Positions 33,278-38,584 of a DNA stretch of 38,584 nt are shown piece by piece; position 1 is the first letter of the stretch; every line of letters starts with the position of its first letter. Position numbers and translations under genes: made by a program. The notes beneath the pieces were generated by a model, which did no database searches, was not told the DNA's origin, and saw nothing but the letters and a program-made list of their open reading frames with translations. The DNA is from Candidatus Poribacteria bacterium (GTDB lineage Bacteria; Poribacteria; WGA-4E; WGA-3G). The stretch covers positions 1 to 38,584 of the forward strand of contig JAJEDB010000148.1 in assembly GCA_022821725.1 (NCBI GenBank), written 5' to 3'.

Positions 33278-34099
33278 ATGGAAACCACAGGACGAACAAT
33301 AAACATTCCGAAGCTGGAAATCTCCGATCAGGAACGTGCTGAAAACAAACTCACGCCAGAGAGCGTCGAGGCAGGTGAGCGTCTGTTACGCGAGGCAGGA
33401 TTGGTCGTCATCGAAAGCGTTCTTCCACGCGATTGGATAGCGGATCTCAATGTTGCTATGGAAAACGTCCTCCAGAACAAAGAAGAGGGACAGAACGGCG
33501 AAAACCCGATGCTGAAAATGCCGTTCATGGATGCCCGTATCATTGATAATCCGTTCGCAATGCCGATTCTGAAAGCGGCAATGGGCGAACAAGTGTTCGC
33601 GTATCTGCCTTACGGTTGTAATTCAACTCGTCCGGGTAACGACATCCAATGGATTCATCGGGATTCGGGACAACTCTTCCCTGAACTGCCGTTTGCTCTA
33701 CCGGTTTCAACGATTGTCGTTAACATTCCGCTTGTTGATTTCACAGTAGAGAACGGCGCAACAGAGGTGTGGCCGGGTTCCCATCTTATCGTTGATGATG
33801 AGGCGGTACGCAATACACCTTACAATGTGTGTGAGGAAGAGCGGGCGGCACATTACCCATCATTTCAGTTAGAGATGCCTGCCGGTTCAGTCGTTGTGCG
33901 GGATATGCGCTGTTGGCATCGGGCAATGCCGAATCGGACAAAGGATACTGTCCGGCACATGCTTGCCCTCGTCTATTTTCGAAGGTTTCATCATTCCCCC
34001 AACGCTCCAGGAATCTTCGGTGCCCGGATTCCAAAAGAGATATGGAACGACATGTCTGAAGACGCACAAGAGATATACCGGTTTCAGAGCCACGATTAA
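33278..34099 (+). CDS. Phytanoyl-CoA dioxygenase (PhyH) family protein
   Basis: A 273-residue PhyH protein with HRD as the metal pair in WIHRDSGQL (near residues 126-128). The distal His is in MRCWHRAMPN (near 214), followed by VRHMLAL carrying the expected Arg. ENGATEVWPGSH is the conserved turn before the loop. All catalytic residues are present. ATG 33278 is just three bases after the MNT-HEPN stop, with its ribosome site (AAGGCAGG) inside the upstream gene, so translation is coupled. A GH43-like gene follows at 11 bases. This tight arrangement is the best evidence of functional linkage among the window's PhyH genes, although what connects an MNT-HEPN protein to an oxygenase is not known. 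Confidence 0.92.
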   Translation: METTGRTINIPKLEISDQERAENKLTPESVEAGERLLREAGLVVIESVLPRDWIADLNVAMENVLQNKEEGQNGENPMLKMPFMDARIIDNPFAMPILKAAMGEQVFAYLPYGCNSTRPGNDIQWIHRDSGQLFPELPFALPVSTIVVNIPLVDFTVENGATEVWPGSHLIVDDEAVRNTPYNVCEEERAAHYPSFQLEMPAGSVVVRDMRCWHRAMPNRTKDTVRHMLALVYFRRFHHSPNAPGIFGARIPKEIWNDMSEDAQEIYRFQSHD

Positions 34100-34110
34100 A
34101 TAGGAGAACT

Positions 34111-35004
34111 ATGGAACGAACACTGCTCATCCATCCCGACATGCCTGAGATTGATAGGGAACACGGTTTCTCGAACATCAATGGTCCCTCACTGGTTCGC
34201 GTGCCAGAATGGGTAAAAAATCCGCTGGGAAAATACTATCTCTACTTCGCCCACCATCGTGGGGCTTATATCCGCCTGGCGTATGCCGATGCGATTGAAG
34301 GGCCTTACACCATCTATCGCCCCGGTGCGTTGCATCGTGATGACACTGTTTTTCGGGGGTGTGACCACATCGCTTCGCCGGATGTACACATAGACGCAGC
34401 GCATCGACGCTTTTTCATGTACTTCCACGGCAATCCCCGGGGTGGACAAGTCAGTAGTTGGGCAACCTCTACCGACGGTGTGAATTACACAGCCGCGGAT
34501 ACAATGGACAGGCGAAACAGTGCCTATTTTCGCGTCTTTTGGTGGAAGGGACAGCCCTACGCGACGTATCATGGCTGGATAAGCCGTGCGGAAACACCGG
34601 AATGGACAACAGGCTTCATTCAGCGGGATACCCCCCTCTTTCCACGTAAATCGGCTGAGGACAACACGGGTTTCCCGCGACACACAGCAAACCACCTTGA
34701 AGGCGATACTCTGACGGTCTATTACTCACTTTACGGCGATAGTCCAGAACGGATCCGTAAAAGCACCGTGCAGTTGACAGATAACTGGAACGATTGGTGT
34801 CCATCTGCGCCAATAGAGGTCATCGCGCCAAAATATGATTTTGAGGGTGTGGATTTACCGATTAGACCCTCGACAGGTGGGTTGGATCGCGAACGCGTCC
34901 ATGAACTCCGCGATCCAGCGATCTATTGTGAGGATGGAAAAACATGGCTGCTCTATTCGGTTGCCGGCGAACAAGGTATTGCGATTATACAACTTGCCGA
35001 TTAA
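34111..35004 (+). CDS. Glycoside hydrolase-like five-bladed beta-propeller protein (GH43/GH117-like)
   Basis: A 297-residue protein without a signal peptide. The repeat pattern of short aromatic strands (YYLYFAHHRGAYIRLAYAD, GPYTIYRPG, FFMYFHGN, WATSTDGVNY, WLLYSVAGEQGIAI) is that of the GH43-like five-bladed propeller fold. Candidate acidic residues lie in ASPDVHID (near 92-97), in the middle blade and in RDPAIYCEDG near 270, but a full Asp/Asp/Glu triad cannot be assigned confidently. Relatives act on arabinan, xylan or algal galactan fragments. The AGGAGA site and ATG at 34111 are 11 bases from the PhyH stop, so it is third in the operon. A cytoplasmic location suggests use on imported oligosaccharides; this is inference. 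Confidence 0.75.
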   Translation: MERTLLIHPDMPEIDREHGFSNINGPSLVRVPEWVKNPLGKYYLYFAHHRGAYIRLAYADAIEGPYTIYRPGALHRDDTVFRGCDHIASPDVHIDAAHRRFFMYFHGNPRGGQVSSWATSTDGVNYTAADTMDRRNSAYFRVFWWKGQPYATYHGWISRAETPEWTTGFIQRDTPLFPRKSAEDNTGFPRHTANHLEGDTLTVYYSLYGDSPERIRKSTVQLTDNWNDWCPSAPIEVIAPKYDFEGVDLPIRPSTGGLDRERVHELRDPAIYCEDGKTWLLYSVAGEQGIAIIQLAD

Positions 35005-35027
35005 CGCCACTGTTCAGAACCAATTTT

Positions 35028-36104
35028 TCACAACAGAGATGCCAACAATTCATTCCAATACCGTAAATGAATCTCCTTAACATCTGTGTTTTGTTGAAAA
35101 TCCGACTGAAGATTTTTCGAGTAGCAGTCTAAAAAGAGTTTAGGGTTACTCAATAACCGCAGGTAATACTTTAAAGAAGGAAGGATACCGTTGACGATAA
35201 CTTCGCAACCGTGCCTCCGACGAATTTCGTTCACGAATGCGCCTACAGCCTGTGCATCATCAACATTTGGCTCTGCTGTGGTGAGTAGATAATAACGCCG
35301 GACAGGAGTCACCGAAAATTTCTGATATGCATCTCGAACAAGGTCTGATGAAATTGGAATGTTATGTTTAATTTCAACCCCCTCGAAAAACTCCTCATTT
35401 TCATCCAACACTTCAATATCTCCGATTCCACCAGACTTGGTGTCTGATGTCGTATGACTCTTCAATGGAGAAAGCGTCTTGCCTTTATATCGGTCAATCG
35501 ACATGAACACTTCATAAATAGAGTAGAAGGCCAACACAGGAAGTCGTGAGACACCAGCAACATGATACTTATAAGAAAAGTGATATTTAAGAAGATTCAT
35601 TGTGTTTTGAATTGTCATCATATTAGGTATGGTTGAGAAAGTCTCTGATTATTGAAAAATGAACCCTTGGTGAACCTGTGAGCACTTCAGGAAATCAATG
35701 ATTTACCTATGCTGATTACCCTTAATTTTTTCAAACTCACATTATCTAATACTCATGAGATAGTCCAACACAGACCTCTCCAATCTTAATCTTAATGGGT
35801 TATCAAAGAAGTTAGTAATTGCATCAGAATTATGTTTTCGTGTCTGCTGGTATGCTTTTCTCGCATAGGTAGAAAAGCCAAATTCTTGATCAGACATGTA
35901 CATACTATTGAAAGATTCCGAACGTTCTAATTCTTCGTCAAAAAAGCCTTTGAGAAGTTCCCTATCCTGATCGTCTAATATATCACACCCTCTGAAGAAT
36001 GTTATATCATTTCTGCCATAAGATCCAAATAAATATACGCAATAAGTAGTTTTGGGATTGGTTAAAAATCGTTTCACGCTTTTTGTTGCTAAAATACTTG
36101 ACAA
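35028..36104 (-). pseudogene. Probable restriction endonuclease, decayed (three frame changes)
   Basis: One coding trend runs across the interval but is split. 36104-35742 encodes 120 residues (FGSYGRNDITFFRGCDIL at the N-terminal side) ending at TAG/TAA-type stops. 35621-35028 encodes 197 residues with a PD-(D/E)XK-like site, GIGDIEVL then FEGVEIKH. Between them, two shifted frames read protein-like text: VLDNVSLKKLRVISIGKSL near 35752-35696 and PEVLTGSPRVHFSIIRDFLN near 35691-35632, which would join the two ends. Each switch moves the frame one base in the same direction, so the outer frames agree. It is divergent from the methyltransferase, as expected for a type II system. The start at 36104 is a TTG without a ribosome site, and its DNA overlaps the methyltransferase promoter. 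Alternatively, it is two small genes. Confidence 0.6.
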
Positions 36105-36125
36105 TTATTTTCGTTGTTTTATAGT
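36098..36125 (+). promoter_or_regulatory. Sigma-70 promoter for the methyltransferase
   Basis: TTGACA (36098-36103), a 16-base spacer and TATAGT (36120-36125), followed by AGGAGG at 36141-36146. It overlaps the presumed start of the divergent nuclease frame. Confidence 0.75.
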
Positions 36126-36158
36126 AATAGGAATCTTTATAGGAGGTTGCTATATGAA

Positions 36159-37265
36159 ATGAACGTCTCTAATCGTACGCTGTTTATCGCAGACAACTTA
36201 CCAATCCTACGCGGTATAGATTCCGAATGTATTGATCTGATTTACCTGGACCCACCTTTTAATACCAATCGCAATTACAAAGCTCCAATTGGTTCACCTG
36301 CCGAGGGTGCGGAATTCAAAGACATCTGGAGAGATGCGGATATTGAACATCAGTGGCACGGTGAAATTGCCGAAACTCATGAAGACCTCTATCAGGTTAT
36401 CCAAGCCTCTGAAATCATTTACGATAAATCCATGAAGATTTACCTCATGGCAATGGCTGTGCGTCTCTTTGAAATGCATCGTATCCTTAAGCCGACTGGA
36501 AGCATTTACTTGCATTGTGATCCAACTGCCAGCCATTACTTGAAATTTGTAATGGATGCACTGTTTGGAAAAAACAACTTTCGGAACGAAGTTGTTTGGT
36601 GCTATACCCGTATGTCCGCAAAGGGGCAACGAAAATTATCGCAGGCACACGACTTGATTTTTTGGTATTCTAAGACTTCAAAATGGACTTTCAATGTAGA
36701 TCCAATTCGGCTTCCTTATGCCGAGGGTAGCAAAAAACGCGAAGGACATACCTTAAATCGTCTCGGAAGTGGATATTCAAAAGAGGGAAAAACTGTGCTA
36801 AATCCACTGGGTAAATTTCCCGAAGATTGGATAACTCACATTCCATATTTACGTGGCAAAGAACGCACAGGTTATCCTACTCAAAAACCTTTAAAATTGC
36901 TGGAGCGTATTATATCTGCAAGTAGCAATAAAGGTGATGTCGTCTTAGATCCGTTCTGTGGGTGTGCTACAGCTTGTGTAGCAGCGGAGAAACTTCAACG
37001 TCAATGGATAGGTATTGACATATCTCCCTCTGCAGAAGATATTACAAAACTCCGTCTTGAGGAAGCAAGTCAACAAGGTGATCTTCTATCCTCGATTCAA
37101 ATGTCAGATGTTACAGTCAGTAACGCCCCCCCCTCCGAACTGTTAATACTGAAACTGCTGTCCAAAGGCGATTACCGAGTGCCTATCAGCACAAGCACGA
37201 ACTCTACGGCTTACAAGAGGGACATTGCAACGGATGTCGTCTCCATTTTCGCATTAGGAATCTAA
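36159..37265 (+). CDS. Beta-class DNA amino-methyltransferase (frameshifted from its HNH tail)
   Basis: The in-frame product is 368 residues, of which about the last 44 are out-of-frame translation after the C8 tract at 37126-37133. Motif IV, DPPFNT, is at residues 31-36 and motif [10 protein letters not shown], near 264-272; this IV-then-I order marks the beta class (N6-adenine or N4-cytosine). [24 protein letters not shown] and WIGIDISP are further conserved blocks. It transfers methyl groups from S-adenosylmethionine to DNA. A start at 36114 lacks a ribosome site; 36159 is 12 bases from AGGAGG. The nearer ATG at 36154 reads Met-Lys-stop and overlaps the true start (ATGAAATGA), so reinitiation may limit expression. 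The methyltransferase domain itself is complete, so activity may survive the frameshift. Confidence 0.85.
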   Translation: MNVSNRTLFIADNLPILRGIDSECIDLIYLDPPFNTNRNYKAPIGSPAEGAEFKDIWRDADIEHQWHGEIAETHEDLYQVIQASEIIYDKSMKIYLMAMAVRLFEMHRILKPTGSIYLHCDPTASHYLKFVMDALFGKNNFRNEVVWCYTRMSAKGQRKLSQAHDLIFWYSKTSKWTFNVDPIRLPYAEGSKKREGHTLNRLGSGYSKEGKTVLNPLGKFPEDWITHIPYLRGKERTGYPTQKPLKLLERIISASSNKGDVVLDPFCGCATACVAAEKLQRQWIGIDISPSAEDITKLRLEEASQQGDLLSSIQMSDVTVSNAPPSELLILKLLSKGDYRVPISTSTNSTAYKRDIATDVVSIFALGI

Positions 37266-37453
37266 CGATTGACCATATCGTACCACAATCTAAAGGCGGT
37301 ACTGACCATATAGAGAACCTACAGCTACTTTGTGGCGCGTGCAACTCCACGAAAGGCGATCGTCCACAAGAATACCTTTACCAACAACTTGAGCAACAGA
37401 ACGCCTTATTGCGCGAAAAAATTAGAGTTGTTAGTAATCCACAAGTTGCTTAA
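37133..37453 (+). pseudogene. HNH endonuclease domain, C-terminal part of the methyltransferase gene, out of frame
   Basis: In the frame one base away from the methyltransferase, 106 residues read continuously to a stop at 37453: [18 protein letters not shown], then [38 protein letters not shown] and a short coiled tail. This is a complete HNH/McrA-like zinc nuclease domain: CxxC, the DH of the first motif, the Asn and a second CxxCN. Fusions of beta-class methyltransferases with C-terminal HNH domains are known. The frames meet at a C8 tract (37126-37133); nine C residues would give one protein of about 431 residues. Without that base this domain has no start of its own. Its last 23 bases overlap the transposase gene on the other strand. 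Confidence 0.85.
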
Positions 37454-38461
37454 CGTCCATACTCCCTCGCAAGAACTTCCAAAAGACGCTGCCATCATCT
37501 TCGCGGTGTCGGTGATTGTAGACGTAACACCGTTCTGCCACATAAAGTGGTGTGTATCCGACACTGTAATGGTGATGCTGTCCATACCATGCCCGCTTGA
37601 GTAGGGACCAAAACCCCTCTATTGTGTTGGTATGCTTATCGCCATCAACGTATTGCTCTTGATGGTTGATAACCTCGTGCTTGAGTTGATCACTCAGGGC
37701 ATTATAGGCGTGATATTCATCGGTCATCAGTTCCGATTCCTTGATGTTCACAACCCGACGGACAAACTCAAGGATATGCCGTCCGGTGAGTCCTTTCGCA
37801 ACCTCTGCAACAACTTGACCGCCACGTTCTACCGCACCGATCACGGCAGTTTTACTCGTGCCACGTCCGCGCTTGGCGGGTTCTCTGTCCTCTTTCTTGT
37901 TCTCCTTCCGAGGTTTACCACCTATGTAAGTCTCATCCGCCTCTATGATACCCTGTAGGACAATCGGATTGGTCTTGTTTGCCATTTCAGCCCGTATCCG
38001 TGTGAGAATATACCAAGCGGTCTTTTGATTCAAATTCAAATCTCGCTGGAGTTCATAACTGGATATGCCTTTTTTGGCATTGAGTATCAACGCAATTGCC
38101 ATAAACCACTTCTGAAGCGGTATCTTCGTGCCATGAAAAACCGTGCCGTGCGTAACCTTGAAGGATGCTTTACAATCGGAACAGTGCCAGCGTCCTACAC
38201 GCCCTACAGATGGCTCTTTCTTTCGTTTGATGTCCTTACACTCACAGAACGGACACACTGGCGTTCCTCGCCATCGGATACGCTCTAATCGTTCAATGCA
38301 AGACTCTTGGTCAGGAAAAGCCTCCATAACCTCTATGAGATTCATCAGAAAATACTCCGTTTCGCGTTGCTTTTTTCTGATAAATCTTGCTATAATAGCA
38401 GCAGTGATGCTGAAAACCAGAAAAAAGCAATAGGTTTTCGGTCAAGGGGAGCTACCAACTC
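37425..38461. mobile_element. IS1595-type insertion sequence, boundaries uncertain
   Basis: The transposase gene defines the element. Candidate ends are GAGTTGTTAG (37425-37434) and its near inverse CTACCAACTC (38452-38461; nine of ten positions pair), giving about 1037 bases. The 8-base target duplication expected for the family is not visible in the flanks, so these limits are tentative. Confidence 0.35.
37431..38345 (-). CDS. IS1595-family (ISXO2-like) transposase
   Basis: A 304-residue transposase, intact and of normal length. An N-terminal zinc ribbon (Cys31, Cys34, Cys55, Cys58) precedes a helix-turn-helix ([18 protein letters not shown], near 94-111) and the DDE-type core: Asp137 in EADETYIGG, Asp209 in MTDEYHAYN, and Glu243 within [15 protein letters not shown]. 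These blocks are diagnostic for IS1595/ISXO2. It catalyses cut-and-paste or copy-out transposition with its own ends. The ATG at 38345 lies after a GGAG site. Convergent with the methyltransferase-HNH gene, it overlaps that gene's last 23 bases, so the element either inserted at the very end of that gene or supplied its stop codon. Confidence 0.92.
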   Translation of the reverse strand: MNLIEVMEAFPDQESCIERLERIRWRGTPVCPFCECKDIKRKKEPSVGRVGRWHCSDCKASFKVTHGTVFHGTKIPLQKWFMAIALILNAKKGISSYELQRDLNLNQKTAWYILTRIRAEMANKTNPIVLQGIIEADETYIGGKPRKENKKEDREPAKRGRGTSKTAVIGAVERGGQVVAEVAKGLTGRHILEFVRRVVNIKESELMTDEYHAYNALSDQLKHEVINHQEQYVDGDKHTNTIEGFWSLLKRAWYGQHHHYSVGYTPLYVAERCYVYNHRHREDDGSVFWKFLRGSMDVKQLVDY

Positions 38462-38466
38462 CCCTT
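38444..38466. repeat. Perfect 8-bp hairpin upstream of the transposase
   Basis: AAGGGGAG (38444-38451) pairs with CTCCCCTT (38459-38466) around CTACCAA. It lies about 100 bases upstream of the transposase start and could shield it from outside transcription or mark the element's right end. No T run follows. Bases 38467-38584, to the window's edge, show no gene. Confidence 0.6.
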
Positions 38467-38584
38467 CTTAACTACCCATATTATAGCATATTTCAAAGAA
38501 CTTAATCAAGCGAAAACCCTTTATTTATGCGGGTTCAACGGGGTTTTTCCCAACTTTTTCGGAATCCCAAAACTACTTATTGCG

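Noticed and set aside
30654..38345. A complete defence island in the right third of the window
   Set aside because: The restriction-modification remnant and MNT-HEPN protein are near one another, but the genes between and before them are metabolic; there is no cluster of intact defence genes.
37425..38461. Firm insertion-sequence boundaries from the GAGTTG-TAG inverted pair
   Set aside because: Only ten bases with one mismatch and no 8-base target duplication, so the ends are reported as tentative only.

Overview
The window looks like part of the chromosome of a Gram-negative, probably uncultivated marine bacterium, most plausibly a member of the Candidatus Poribacteria or a related sponge- or seawater-associated phylum. 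This is inferred from gene content: five phytanoyl-CoA dioxygenase-family oxygenases, Gfo/Idh/MocA and SDR oxidoreductases, LamG/concanavalin-fold secreted proteins, a DUF4159 protein, BamA-like outer-membrane proteins, long sigma-factor fusions, and many short palindromic intergenic repeats. No rRNA or tRNA gene was seen, so the taxonomy cannot be fixed from this window.

Layout. 1-2184 (minus): a Gfo/Idh/MocA dehydrogenase and a PhyH-family oxygenase. 2284-5660: paired ECF-type promoter motifs and a very long ECF sigma factor fused through one membrane helix to an Asp-box beta-propeller. 5938-13957: a secreted pseudopilin-like protein, an ABC-2 permease, two half-size ABC exporters and a MacB-like permease. 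13958-14840: about 880 bases of palindromic repeats and a MITE-like element. 14841-17975: a second sigma/propeller fusion with a clean terminator. 18151-26322: envelope genes, namely two POTRA/beta-barrel proteins, two adjacent PA14 proteins with TonB-like N-termini, and a DUF4159 protein. A 3' relic of a second DUF4159 gene follows the first barrel gene. 26443-35004: PhyH oxygenases mixed with LamG proteins, a NUDIX hydrolase, an SDR and a GH43-like protein, with a fused MNT-HEPN protein inside one operon. 35028-38345: a decaying restriction-modification locus (PD-(D/E)XK nuclease remnant, beta-class methyltransferase frameshifted from its C-terminal HNH domain) abutting an IS1595-type transposase.

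The most interesting candidate system is the sigma/propeller set. Both fusions are preceded by the same two-part motif, TGCAACCTTT, exactly 14 bases, then CGTCA or TGTCA. This fits an ECF promoter. The motif also lies between the first barrel gene and the PA14 gene pair. The simplest reading is a membrane-tethered sigma factor that senses the cell surface through its own extracytoplasmic propeller, controls itself, and controls outer-membrane and surface proteins. This reading is inference.

Three reading frames are broken in the second half of the window. Two of the breaks fall in C8/G8 tracts where a ninth base would restore a full-length protein, so assembly error, phase variation and real decay all remain possible.
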